Assembly: GCA_963718745.1 (NCBI GenBank) | Contig: OY970370.1 | Coordinates: 310,001 to 374,000, forward strand | Origin: Fermentibacter sp963718745 [NCBI: Candidatus Fermentibacterota bacterium] | Lineage (GTDB): Bacteria > Fermentibacterota > Fermentibacteria > Fermentibacterales | Direction of reading: 5' to 3' | DNA: 64,000 nucleotides | Shown here: piece after piece, positions 35,535 through 44,132 of the stretch | Position numbering within the stretch: position 1 is the first letter of the stretch | Layout of the letters: every line of letters begins with the position of its first letter | Position numbers and translations under genes: made by a program | The notes under the pieces: model-generated | Databases searched by the model: none | Told to the model about the DNA's origin: nothing | Seen by the model: only the letters and a program-made list of their open reading frames with translations

Positions 35535-36347
35535 TTGCCGCGAAGCATCGAGATCAGGTCCGGCGCCGGCGACGGTCCGGGCAACATGGCGCTGGACGAG
35601 TTGCTGCTGCGCATGGCCTGCAGGGGCGAGATCGGTTTCGCACTGCGCACGTACACCTGGTCCCCCGCCTGCGTGTCCCTCGGGAGGCTCCAGGATCCTT
35701 CCAGGGAGATATCGGCGCGCCTCCTCAGGAGCTCGGGGATCGGCACCGTCCGGAGGCCGACCGGCGGCAGATCCGTCTGGCACGAGTCGGAGCTCACCTA
35801 CTGCATAGCCGCCTCGCCCGGCCATCCCCTGGCTTCAGGCGGCATCACGGAGAGCCTGGCGATGACGGGCGGGATACTCGCGGACGCGCTCCGGTCTCTG
35901 GGGATACCGGCCGAACTGTCCCGGGCGGACAGGCATGCCCTGAATCCCAGGATGCCCGCCAACCCCTGCTTCACCTCCCACGGGCGCATGGAGGTGACCG
36001 CCCTGGGCGGCAAGGTAGTGGGAAGCGCCCAGGCGAGGCGCAGGGGGGCGTTCCTGGAGCATGGATCCATGCTCGTGAGGAATGACCAGGCCAGGCTCGC
36101 AGACTTCCTTCCGGAGGTCGACGGATCCACACGGCAGAAAGTGAGAGCAATACTCTCGGAGGGGGTACGCGGCATGGCGGACCTCGTACCCGGGCTGGTT
36201 CCCGGGGCTCTCCGGGAACCGGTTCACGAGGCCTTCTCGAGGGCGCTCGGAGAGCATCCGGAGCAGGTCCGCGAGGAGGATCTCCGCTCTGCAGAACTCC
36301 GTGAAATCGAAGACGAGTTCAGGCGGGAGGCTGATTCCTGGGAATGA
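35535..36347 (+). CDS. lipM: Octanoyltransferase LipM / lipoate-protein ligase family
   Basis: A 270-aa member of the LplA/LipB/BirA fold. It moves octanoyl or lipoyl groups to lipoyl domains. NMALDELLLRMA and VRRPTGGRSVWHESELTYC match, with the Lys in GGKVVGSAQARRRG and a Cys in NPCFTS where LipM has its catalytic Cys. It is followed at once by lipA, so octanoyltransferase (LipM) is favoured over a lipoate scavenging ligase. The start is TTG at 35535 after GGGAGG. Confidence 0.8.
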   Translation: MPRSIEIRSGAGDGPGNMALDELLLRMACRGEIGFALRTYTWSPACVSLGRLQDPSREISARLLRSSGIGTVRRPTGGRSVWHESELTYCIAASPGHPLASGGITESLAMTGGILADALRSLGIPAELSRADRHALNPRMPANPCFTSHGRMEVTALGGKVVGSAQARRRGAFLEHGSMLVRNDQARLADFLPEVDGSTRQKVRAILSEGVRGMADLVPGLVPGALREPVHEAFSRALGEHPEQVREEDLRSAELREIEDEFRREADSWE

Positions 36348-37240
36348 GCTGCGGGAACGGAAAGCCTGACTGGCTGAAGACCGGTACGCTCGGAGGCGCC
36401 GGAGCGGCGCGTGTCAGGAGGATAGTCGACGGCGCGGGACTCCATACCGTCTGCAGGGAGGCGGCCTGCCCGAATCAGGGCCGCTGTTTCGACCAGGGCA
36501 CGGCGACCTTCCTCGTCCTCGGCGCCACGTGCACGAGACGATGCGCATACTGCGCCATCGGGAAGTCCTCCGGGATGCTGCCCCCGCCCGACGGGGACGA
36601 GCCTGCCAACGTCGCACGGAGCGTGCTCGAACTCGGTCTCAGGTACGCGGTCGTCACCTCGGTCACACGCGACGACCTGCCGGACGGTGGAGCATCCCAT
36701 TTCGCCCGGACGATCCGCGCGATAAGGAGCTCCTCCCCCGGCTGCCGCGTCGAGGTGCTCACGCCGGACTTCGGGGGGGTCATGGAGAGCCTGGAGATCG
36801 TGGCCGATGCCCGGCCGGACGTCTTCAACCACAACCTGGAGACGGTCGAGAGGCTTTTCCCGTCGCTTCGTCCGGGAGCATCATACCGGGCCTCGCTCGG
36901 AGTTCTCTCGAGTTTCCGCAGGATCGTGCCGGACATCCCGACCAAGAGCGGGATGATGCTGGGACTCGGAGAGTCCGGCGAGGACATCGAAGCCTCTCTG
37001 CGGGACCTGCGGGAGGCCGGAGTCTCGATCCTGACCCTGGGACAGTACCTCCGGCCCGGCCGGGAGCATCACCCCGTCCACCGGTTCGTCACGCCGGAAG
37101 AGTTCGACGCCTGGAGGGACGCGGCACTCGCCCTCGGGTTCGCGGCCGTGGCATCCGGACCTCTCGTGAGGAGCTCCTTCGATGCCGCAGCAAGCTTCGA
37201 GTGCATGGCGGAAGCGAAGGGCGGGGTGTCGGCGCGTTGA
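36344..37240 (+). CDS. lipA: Lipoyl synthase
   Basis: LipA (298 aa) is a radical-SAM enzyme that inserts two sulphurs into octanoyl groups. The auxiliary cluster motif is CREAACPNQGRC and the radical-SAM motif is CTRRCAYC. Further blocks are SVTRDDLPDGGA, FNHNLETV and GQYLRPGREHHPV. The ATG overlaps the lipM stop by 4 bp (ATGA). Together with lipM it makes lipoyl cofactor de novo. Confidence 0.96.
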   Translation: MSCGNGKPDWLKTGTLGGAGAARVRRIVDGAGLHTVCREAACPNQGRCFDQGTATFLVLGATCTRRCAYCAIGKSSGMLPPPDGDEPANVARSVLELGLRYAVVTSVTRDDLPDGGASHFARTIRAIRSSSPGCRVEVLTPDFGGVMESLEIVADARPDVFNHNLETVERLFPSLRPGASYRASLGVLSSFRRIVPDIPTKSGMMLGLGESGEDIEASLRDLREAGVSILTLGQYLRPGREHHPVHRFVTPEEFDAWRDAALALGFAAVASGPLVRSSFDAAASFECMAEAKGGVSAR

Positions 37241-38196
37241 ACGACCAGCTCAGAGCATACTCTCATGGATTCACGCTCGCCCCCATGGCCGGGTACACCG
37301 ATTCCGCATTCAGGACGATCTGCAGGAGGCTCGGGGCAACGGCGACAGTAACCGAGATGGTGAGCGTCCAGGGCCTCTCCAGGAAATCGGCCGGCTCCAG
37401 CCGGCTGCTCGTCTTCTCTCCCGGCGAGAAACCCATCGGAGTCCAGCTGTACGGCTCGAGGCCGGAGGATTTCGAGAGGGCGGCCCGCCTCGTCTCCGGG
37501 ATGGGATTCGATTTCATAGACATCAATGCAGGCTGCCCGGTGCGGAAGGTCCTCGCCAGCCAGTCCGGCGCCTCGCTCCTGCGGGACATCCCCAGGCTGA
37601 TGGATCTCGTCTCGGCGGCTTCGGGAGGTTCCAACGGCCTTCCCGTGACACTGAAGATCCGCCTCGGATGGGACCCGTCCTGCCCTGTTCCCGCAGACAT
37701 CGGATGCATGGCCGCATCCAGGGGTGCTTCGGTCCTCGCCGTGCACGGGCGGTACAGGACGGACATGTTCGAGGGTCCCGCAAGGGTCGGCGAGATGAGG
37801 AGGATCGTCGAGGCCTCGCCGATCCCCGTAGTGGCCAACGGCGACTCCACGAGCCCCGACGCCGCGCTCCGCCTCCGTGACGAGTGCGGTGCATCGGGCC
37901 TCCTGATAGGCAGGGGGGCGATCGGGAGACCCTGGTTCTTCAGGGCGCTCACGGGCTCGGGTCCTCTGGATCCGTCCCGGACGGAACTCGTGGAAACGGT
38001 TCTGGAGCACCTCAGGCTGATGCGGCTGAACGTACCGGAGCCCTTCGTGTTCCATGCCTTCAGGGGTCAGCTCGCACACTATCTGAGGGGTTTCAGGGGA
38101 GCGGCCGCCATCAGGTCGATGGCGGTGGCCGTGGAGTCGGAGGAGGATGTCGTCCGTGTCCTGGACGCTGCCGGGGAGATGATCGAGGCACGATGA
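37237..38196 (+). CDS. dus: tRNA-dihydrouridine synthase (DusB-like)
   Basis: A 319-aa FMN enzyme that reduces uridines in tRNA. Family blocks are LAPMAGYTDSAFR, GVQLYG, the catalytic Cys in DINAGCPVRKV, and VHGRYRTDMFEG and VVANGD. The start is TTG at 37237, forming TTGA with the lipA stop. A longer upstream frame runs through lipA and is rejected. Confidence 0.93.
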   Translation: MNDQLRAYSHGFTLAPMAGYTDSAFRTICRRLGATATVTEMVSVQGLSRKSAGSSRLLVFSPGEKPIGVQLYGSRPEDFERAARLVSGMGFDFIDINAGCPVRKVLASQSGASLLRDIPRLMDLVSAASGGSNGLPVTLKIRLGWDPSCPVPADIGCMAASRGASVLAVHGRYRTDMFEGPARVGEMRRIVEASPIPVVANGDSTSPDAALRLRDECGASGLLIGRGAIGRPWFFRALTGSGPLDPSRTELVETVLEHLRLMRLNVPEPFVFHAFRGQLAHYLRGFRGAAAIRSMAVAVESEEDVVRVLDAAGEMIEAR

Positions 38197-38966
38197 CAAC
38201 GAAGAGGATTCCTGCTCTTCTCCTGGTCCTGCTGGCGTCCTGCGGCAGCAGGGACGCAGTCCCGGACAGGCTGCCCGTGACGGGCTCCGGGGTTCTCGAA
38301 TACACCTGGCGGGAGGGCGACACCTGGAGATTTCTCGCATGGGCGCTGCTCGACTCGGATGACGGGGCCGGGCACGAGACCCTTGCTCTGATGTCCGGGT
38401 ACCAGCCCGGCATCGATCCCCGCGAGGGCACCGTAGTCAGCCTTCCACTGGAGCCTGCGATGCAGGATGAGCTGGAGGCCCGGCTCGCCTCCGCAGCCCT
38501 GGTCAGGACCGCCACTGCGCTGCACGATTCGGGTGACGCAGCAGGCTCCACCCGGGTCCTGATGGAGGCAGTCGAGGCCGATCCGGGATGGTCTGTCCCG
38601 CGGTTCGACCTCGCGCTCCTGATGGTGGAACTGGGATCCGCGGACCGGGCGAGGGAGGCTCTGGAACCGGTCGCCGACCGGCCGCGCGCCTCCGCGCTGC
38701 TCGGGCTGCTCGCCTGGGAGGATGGCGACGTACTGGCAGCCCGCGCGAGGCTGGAGGTTGCGATAGCCTCCGACGAGCCCCCTGCCGAGGCTCTGGCCTC
38801 GGCCGCCATCGCCTACATGGTCACGGGGGACACATACCTTGCGAACAGGCTGTGGACGAGGCTCCTCCAGGATTCCTCCGCGCCGGCCACCCTGCGCCTG
38901 ATGGCCGTCCACTTCTGCCTGCTCCAGGAGGACGGTTCGGCTCGCCCCCCCGAGGATCGGTTTTAA
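38193..38966 (+). CDS. TPR-repeat lipoprotein
   Basis: A 257-aa lipoprotein (signal MTTKRIPALLLVLLASC) with an N-terminal unknown region and TPR-like helical repeats from about residue 105 (DSGDAAGSTRVLMEAVEADPG, ELGSADRAREALEPV, AYMVTGDTYLANRLW). It likely mediates protein contacts at the envelope. The ATG overlaps the dus stop. Function unknown. Confidence 0.72.
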   Translation: MTTKRIPALLLVLLASCGSRDAVPDRLPVTGSGVLEYTWREGDTWRFLAWALLDSDDGAGHETLALMSGYQPGIDPREGTVVSLPLEPAMQDELEARLASAALVRTATALHDSGDAAGSTRVLMEAVEADPGWSVPRFDLALLMVELGSADRAREALEPVADRPRASALLGLLAWEDGDVLAARARLEVAIASDEPPAEALASAAIAYMVTGDTYLANRLWTRLLQDSSAPATLRLMAVHFCLLQEDGSARPPEDRF

Positions 38967-39023
38967 CATCTGGTCCTGATTCCCCTGAAATGCCGTCCGG
39001 AGACGCTCCCCGATCCGCAGGCC

Positions 39024-39046
39024 CGGATGCGGCATGGACGCATCCG
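39024..39046. terminator. Hairpin between convergent genes
   Basis: Arms CGGATGCG (39024-39031) and CGCATCCG (39039-39046) with a 7-nt loop lie in the 133-bp gap between the TPR lipoprotein and the convergent NlpC/P60 gene. No T-run; probably a weak two-way terminator. Confidence 0.35.
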
Positions 39047-39099
39047 CCGTCAGGAAGGCATCCCTGGATCGGATTCGAAGCTCTTCGATCGGGTTCGTG

Positions 39100-39624
39100 T
39101 CAGAGGAAGCGGCCGGCGCTCACGATCCTCGTGAAGAAGTAGGGATTCGCCAGGGTCTGGCGGATCACGCCGTGGCTCGAGGATGCATGCACGAAGAAAC
39201 CGTCTCCTATATAGATGCCGCAGTGCGATATCCCGCTGCCTGAAGTGTTGAAGAAGATTATGTCCCCGAACTGGATGTCCCCCGGCTGGACTTCGCGGGC
39301 GGCTTCCGCCTGGGTGCTCGCAGTCCTCGGGATGTCGATCCCCATCTCGTGGTAGACCGCCTGGGTGAAGCCGGAGCAGTCGATCCCGTCCCTGGTCTCC
39401 CCTCCGTATCTGTAGGGGGTTCCGATGTAGCTTTCGATGACATCCATCATCCGCCTGTCGTCGACCGTGACCGGGGCTCCGGCGGAGGCCGAGACCCCGG
39501 CGGACCAGGCGGCGCCGCGGCAGTTGATGCCCTGGCCCGTATAGACAGGCGTCGAGGAGCAGCCCGCCGCCAGGAGAACGGCCGCCAGGACCGCACCTGT
39601 GACCCGGCGCGCCGGAAGTGCCAC
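39100..39624 (-). CDS. NlpC/P60 family peptidoglycan endopeptidase lipoprotein
   Basis: A 174-aa lipoprotein (signal ends LLAAGC) with an NlpC/P60 domain. The catalytic Cys is in GIDCSGFTQAVY, the His in SHCGIYIGDGFFVHAS. It would cut D-Glu-mDAP bonds in peptidoglycan. The start is GTG at 39624, overlapping the nadB stop (TAGTG). It ends the ddl-to-nadB operon. Confidence 0.9.
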   Translation of the reverse strand: MALPARRVTGAVLAAVLLAAGCSSTPVYTGQGINCRGAAWSAGVSASAGAPVTVDDRRMMDVIESYIGTPYRYGGETRDGIDCSGFTQAVYHEMGIDIPRTASTQAEAAREVQPGDIQFGDIIFFNTSGSGISHCGIYIGDGFFVHASSSHGVIRQTLANPYFFTRIVSAGRFL

Positions 39625-41204
39625 TAGTGTCTGATCACCGTATCCCTTCCCGGGGGGACCGGGTCGGGACAGTCCAGGTTGTAGTGCAGGCCGCGGCTCT
39701 CGCGCCTCAGCAGAGCGGATCTCACTATGATCCCGGCCACGTCGCACAGGTTCCGGAGCTCGAGCAGGTCCTTCTGCGGCAGCAGGGACCAGTAGTCCTC
39801 CTCGACCTCCCTCGAGATGACGTCCAGTATCCTGAGCGCCCTCCTGAGTCTGCGGTCCGAGCGGATGATTCCGACGTAGTCCCACATGGTGCTCCTGACG
39901 GCCGCCCAGTCGTGGTCGATCAGGACGCTCTCCTCGAGAGGTCTTGCCCTGCCGAAGTACCAGTCTCTCACCGAAAGCCCGGCCGGGAGGGGACGGATGG
40001 TACCCGCGATCGCATGAGCCGACTCGATCCCCATCACTCCGGCCTCGAGGAGACTGTTGCTGCCCAGCCTGTTGGCCCCGTGCAGCCCGGTGGAGGCGGC
40101 CTCCCCCACGACCCTGAGGCCCTCCATCTCGGTCGAGCCGTCTATCCCGGCCACCACGCCTCCGACGCAGTAATGCGCTGCGGGTACGACCGGGATGGGC
40201 TCCTCCCATGGTCTGATGCCGACCGAGAGCACGCCCTCCGTCACCTCGGGGAACCTCTCCTCCAGGGCCTTCCTGCCCAGGGATCTCGCATCGAGTACGA
40301 CATGGTCGTGTCCGAGGCGCTTCATCTCAGAATCTATGGCCCTGGCGACTATGTCCCTGGGGGCCAGCTCCATGCGCTCCGGGTCATATCGATCCATGAA
40401 ACGCTCTCCTGAGAGGTTGTACAGGGTCGCCCCCTCTCCACGAAGAGCCTCTGTGATGAGGAAGTTCCTCCTCTCGCGGTGGAAGAGGCAGGTCGGGTGG
40501 AACTGGAAGAACTCCATGTTGCGCACCGGGAGCCCGGCCCGCCAGGCCATGGCTATGCCGTCCCCCGTCGCCCAGTCGTCGTTGGAAGTGTACCTGTAGA
40601 CCTTGCCGGCTCCTCCGGTGGCAATGACGGTCTCGGAGGCGAGTATCGAGTGGACCTTCCCTCCTGCCAGCACATATGCGCCCAGGCAGCGGTCGCCCTC
40701 CACGGCAGACTGGGAGGGGTCTTCGCGGGAGGCGGTGAGCAGGTTGATGGCGAATGCGCCTTCCAGTATCTCGATGTTCCCGCGGGTTCTGCAGAGCCCT
40801 GTGAGTCCGTCGCTCAGGAAGCGGCCGGTCCTGTCCAGGTAGTGAAGGACCCTCCTGCGGCTGTGGCCGCCCTCCATCCCTCCGACGCCGTCCCCCGCAC
40901 CTTCCAGGGCGATACCCCAGGCCGCGAGCTTCTCGATGAGCGAGGGTCCTCTGGAGATGATCGCCCGGGCGATCTCGGGATCAACCATCCCTCCACCGGC
41001 CTTCACCGTGTCTGCCAGGTGCAGTTCCGTGCTGTCGTCCGGACCCGTGGGGGCTGCGATCCCGCCCTGCGCGAGGCTGGTGCTGCCCGCCGGGAGCTCG
41101 ATCTTGCTCAGGAGGAGTACATGCATCGACGGGGGAAGCTCCAGCGCGCAGGACATCCCCGCGAGCCCCCCTCCGATGACGAGAACGTCGCATCTACGGT
41201 TCAC
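39624..41204 (-). CDS. nadB: L-aspartate oxidase
   Basis: NadB (526 aa) oxidises aspartate to iminoaspartate for NAD synthesis. The FAD-binding block is DVLVIGGGLAGMSCALE. STSLAQGGIAA, FFQFHPTCL, ITEALRGEGA and HGANRLGSNSLLE match the family and favour NadB over fumarate reductase. The GTG at 41204 has GGGAGGGG upstream; a TTG at 41225 is less likely. nadA and nadC are not in the window. Confidence 0.93.
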   Translation of the reverse strand: MNRRCDVLVIGGGLAGMSCALELPPSMHVLLLSKIELPAGSTSLAQGGIAAPTGPDDSTELHLADTVKAGGGMVDPEIARAIISRGPSLIEKLAAWGIALEGAGDGVGGMEGGHSRRRVLHYLDRTGRFLSDGLTGLCRTRGNIEILEGAFAINLLTASREDPSQSAVEGDRCLGAYVLAGGKVHSILASETVIATGGAGKVYRYTSNDDWATGDGIAMAWRAGLPVRNMEFFQFHPTCLFHRERRNFLITEALRGEGATLYNLSGERFMDRYDPERMELAPRDIVARAIDSEMKRLGHDHVVLDARSLGRKALEERFPEVTEGVLSVGIRPWEEPIPVVPAAHYCVGGVVAGIDGSTEMEGLRVVGEAASTGLHGANRLGSNSLLEAGVMGIESAHAIAGTIRPLPAGLSVRDWYFGRARPLEESVLIDHDWAAVRSTMWDYVGIIRSDRRLRRALRILDVISREVEEDYWSLLPQKDLLELRNLCDVAGIIVRSALLRRESRGLHYNLDCPDPVPPGRDTVIRH

Positions 41205-42285
41205 GCGGTACGCCCCTCCCTGCAAGACCGGCGATATCTCCGAACAGCCGGTCGGACTCGCCCCAGACTTCCAGCTCGATCCTCAGGGCGCAGATGTTGA
41301 GTTTCATTCCGGGTCTGCCCAGTTTGACGGCATCCTTCTCGGTCGTCACCAGGAGGTCGGCTCTCAGCGACTTGCGCCTCTCCTCGAGAGCGACCAGCTC
41401 TGAGAGCGAACAGGTGTGGTGGTCCGGGAAGGCTCTGAATTCCTCGACCGCGCACCCGGCCTCGAGGAGCGTCTCCCTGAAGGAACCGGGATTGCCGATT
41501 CCACAGAATGCGACCACCCTGAGCCCCTTCGGATCCACGCTCCCTCCGCCCGGCATCTCCAGCGCCACGGGCACCGGTCTGCTGCTGACGACAGGAGCAC
41601 TCCGCGAGAATATGGAGAGAGTCCTGGCGAGCCACTCCGGGGTCCGCCCCGCCGGTACCCGGTTCACCCAGAAGCAGTCGGCGCACGACAGGGCAGATGG
41701 AAACTCCCGCAGCGTCCCTGCGGGAAGAACGCCGCCGATGCCCAGCGGGTGCGCGAAGTCCAGCACCACTATGTCCATGTCCCTGTGGAGCTTGAGATGC
41801 TGGAAACCATCGTCGACCAGGACCAGGTCGGGTGACGATTCCGAGGCCGCCCTCCTGACCGCCCGCGACTTGTCAGGACCGGTGAAGACCCGGCAGCCCG
41901 GGAGCTGCTGCACCAGCATCAGAACCTCGTCGGAAGGCATCCCTCCTCCGGAGCGGCTCGAGTGCAGTGAAGCGTTCACCGGCTCCCCCGTGCGCCGGTT
42001 GAGATCCCTCGCTACGACGGCGACCTCGAAACCGGCGGTGACGAGCCGGCGGGCCAGCCAGATGGTGACGGGTGTCTTCCCTATCCCGCCGACTTCGAGG
42101 TTGCCTACGCTCACCACCGGCACTCCCGCCCTGTACCTGCGGCCCAGACCGATTCCGTAGGCTCTCCTCCGCAGCACCGCAGCCAGGCCGTACAGGGCGC
42201 CCAGGGGGCTCAGGGCGGCTCCTGCGAAGCGCCAGCCCGCACGCCTCTCTGCAATGTCCCTGAAGACGCCGTCGGGTCTCCTCAT
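41194..42285 (-). CDS. lpxK: Tetraacyldisaccharide 4'-kinase
   Basis: LpxK (363 aa) phosphorylates the lipid A disaccharide at the 4' position on the inner face of the inner membrane. The P-loop is VGNLEVGGIGKTPV, the second motif is LVDDGFQHLKLHRD, and LVTTEKDAVKL is conserved. The N-terminal LSPLGALYGLAAVLRRRAY is the usual membrane-binding helix. The ATG at 42285 is preferred over a GTG at 42309 that overlaps the WaaA fusion gene. Confidence 0.93.
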   Translation of the reverse strand: MRRPDGVFRDIAERRAGWRFAGAALSPLGALYGLAAVLRRRAYGIGLGRRYRAGVPVVSVGNLEVGGIGKTPVTIWLARRLVTAGFEVAVVARDLNRRTGEPVNASLHSSRSGGGMPSDEVLMLVQQLPGCRVFTGPDKSRAVRRAASESSPDLVLVDDGFQHLKLHRDMDIVVLDFAHPLGIGGVLPAGTLREFPSALSCADCFWVNRVPAGRTPEWLARTLSIFSRSAPVVSSRPVPVALEMPGGGSVDPKGLRVVAFCGIGNPGSFRETLLEAGCAVEEFRAFPDHHTCSLSELVALEERRKSLRADLLVTTEKDAVKLGRPGMKLNICALRIELEVWGESDRLFGDIAGLAGRGVPREP

Positions 42286-42289
42286 AATC

Positions 42290-44131
42290 TCAGGTCCAGA
42301 CTCCCGCACGTCGGAGGCCTTCGTCGAACCTCGCCAGGGCTTCGCGCCCCCTCGAGCGTCCGAGCTCCCTGATCCTCTCCGGATCGATCCTGGATTCCCG
42401 GAGCGAGGTCATAGCCTCTGCAAGCCCGGCTTCCAGTGTGACGCGAACTGCTCCCATGCTCACTCCCGCATCGACTTCGGTAGCGAAACTGTGATGGCTC
42501 GGGCCGACCACCACCGGTACTCCACGGAGCATGGGCTCCAGGATGTTGTGCCCCCCGAACGGGGCGATCGTTCCACCGACGAAGGCCACCGCAGCACATC
42601 CGTACAGCCTGGAAAGCATTCCTCTGCAGTCTACTACAAGACAGCCGCAGCCGATGTCCTCCCCCGACCAGAGAGCAGGATCCAGCCCCTCCGCGGCGAG
42701 CAGGCGCATCACTTCCCCGAGCCTCTCGAGATGCCTCGGGACTATCACCGGGAAGAACCCGGCCTCCCTCGCGGCGAGGGCGACAGCCCTCTCCTCGCCA
42801 GGCCGTGTCGAACCGGCAACAAGGACCGGCTGCCTCGAGGCCAGCCTGCTCGTCCACCCGGAGGGAGGATCGCCCGGATCGCGCAGCGCCTTTGCGTCCC
42901 CGGCCACTTCGATTATCGCGGGATCGACGCCGAGCATGGCAAATCGCTCCGCGTCCTCCGGACTGCGGCACATGATGGAGCAGAAGCACGAGAGAAGCGT
43001 TCCCGGACAGCTGCCTGCCAGCAGGCGGTAGTTCCTGAGGCTGGTCCGGGAGAGTCTGGCGTTCACCGAGAAGCAGGGGATGGACCGCAGGAGTGTCCCC
43101 AGCAGGAGGTTCGGCCAGAGTTCAGTCTCCGCCAGCACGAACGCGCCGGGTCTGATGGCATCCAGGAATCTCTCCACGCGACCGGGAGAGTCCAGGGGCA
43201 GGAAGCTCCCGGTGAATCCCGAGTTCGCAACGGCCTCCCTCCCTGCGGGTGTGAAGGCCGTCAGATGGACCGGAATGCCTCTCGAGGCAAGGTGTCCGGC
43301 GTACGGCAGGATGCCGTTGATCTCGCCGACCGAGGAGCCGTGCATCCATACAGGACCGTCGGTCCTGGGTGCCGTCCTCCCGTTCCTTTCGGCCCTCTCA
43401 CCCGGGGGTCTCGAAAGAAGGACCGCCGATGCAGCCGCTCCCGCCGAACGCCCCGCAGCCTCCGACAGGAGCTCGAAGAGCCGGCCGGACGGCGATGCCA
43501 GGAAGTCTGACAGGCGGGTCACGCGGGCGATCTCCCGCTCCACCTGTAGAGCGGCCTGATCAGGGGCGACGCTCCGGGGCGGAGGAGGCAGCGGCCTCCC
43601 CTCGACTACCACCACCCGTGCGAAAGGCAGCGGGAGCCTGAAGGAGTCCCATGACCGGAACACGGCGGAGGGGCTTCCCGAGGCTCCGATCGGAACCACG
43701 GGCCGGCGCCCGAGCCGCGCGATCTGGACAAGCCCGGGCTTCGCCCTGAACGCAGGTCCGCGCGGTCCGTCGGGCGTGATGGCGCAATCCCCTCCGGAAC
43801 GGAGAACCGAGGCCATCCTCCTCAGAGCCTCCACGCCGCCGCGGGTGCTGGATCCTCTGACCACAGAGTACCCGAGGAGCCCGGCCACCCTGGCGGCATA
43901 CTCCCCGTCTCCGTGCATGCTGATGAGGTTCGTCACGCCCTCCCCGCGATGCGTGAGAGTGAGTGCGAGCTGCCTGCCATGCCAGAGGCAGAAGAGGACG
44001 GGCAGCCCCCTGACCCTCCCCGCGCGCCCCTCGGGCGGCTTCCTGTAGTCGAGCCGCCAGCTGGCCTGCAGGAGCCTGAGAAGGATCATCCCGGCGAATC
44101 CTCCGTCGCTCCCCTCGAAGCGGACTCTCAT
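42290..44131 (-). CDS. DUF374 acyltransferase-WaaA (Kdo transferase) fusion
   Basis: A 613-aa two-domain protein. Residues 15-220 are a DUF374 lysophospholipid-acyltransferase-like domain: LFCLWHGRQLAL (47-58) and ITPDGPRGP (118-126). Residues 258-613 are WaaA/KdtA, the Kdo transferase: WMHGSSVGE with catalytic Glu270, LAETELWPN, and FVGGTIAPFGGHNILEP. The usual N-terminal membrane anchor of WaaA is missing and the acyltransferase takes its place. ATG at 44131 comes one base after the frame-corrected lpxB stop. GTG at 44158 is the other start. Lies between lpxB and lpxK. Confidence 0.88.
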   Translation of the reverse strand: MRVRFEGSDGGFAGMILLRLLQASWRLDYRKPPEGRAGRVRGLPVLFCLWHGRQLALTLTHRGEGVTNLISMHGDGEYAARVAGLLGYSVVRGSSTRGGVEALRRMASVLRSGGDCAITPDGPRGPAFRAKPGLVQIARLGRRPVVPIGASGSPSAVFRSWDSFRLPLPFARVVVVEGRPLPPPPRSVAPDQAALQVEREIARVTRLSDFLASPSGRLFELLSEAAGRSAGAAASAVLLSRPPGERAERNGRTAPRTDGPVWMHGSSVGEINGILPYAGHLASRGIPVHLTAFTPAGREAVANSGFTGSFLPLDSPGRVERFLDAIRPGAFVLAETELWPNLLLGTLLRSIPCFSVNARLSRTSLRNYRLLAGSCPGTLLSCFCSIMCRSPEDAERFAMLGVDPAIIEVAGDAKALRDPGDPPSGWTSRLASRQPVLVAGSTRPGEERAVALAAREAGFFPVIVPRHLERLGEVMRLLAAEGLDPALWSGEDIGCGCLVVDCRGMLSRLYGCAAVAFVGGTIAPFGGHNILEPMLRGVPVVVGPSHHSFATEVDAGVSMGAVRVTLEAGLAEAMTSLRESRIDPERIRELGRSRGREALARFDEGLRRAGVWT

Positions 44132-44132
44132 A

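Noticed and set aside
37884-38192. Upstream extension of the TPR lipoprotein in the same frame
   Set aside because: It overlaps dus throughout and would remove the clear lipoprotein signal that starts at 38193.
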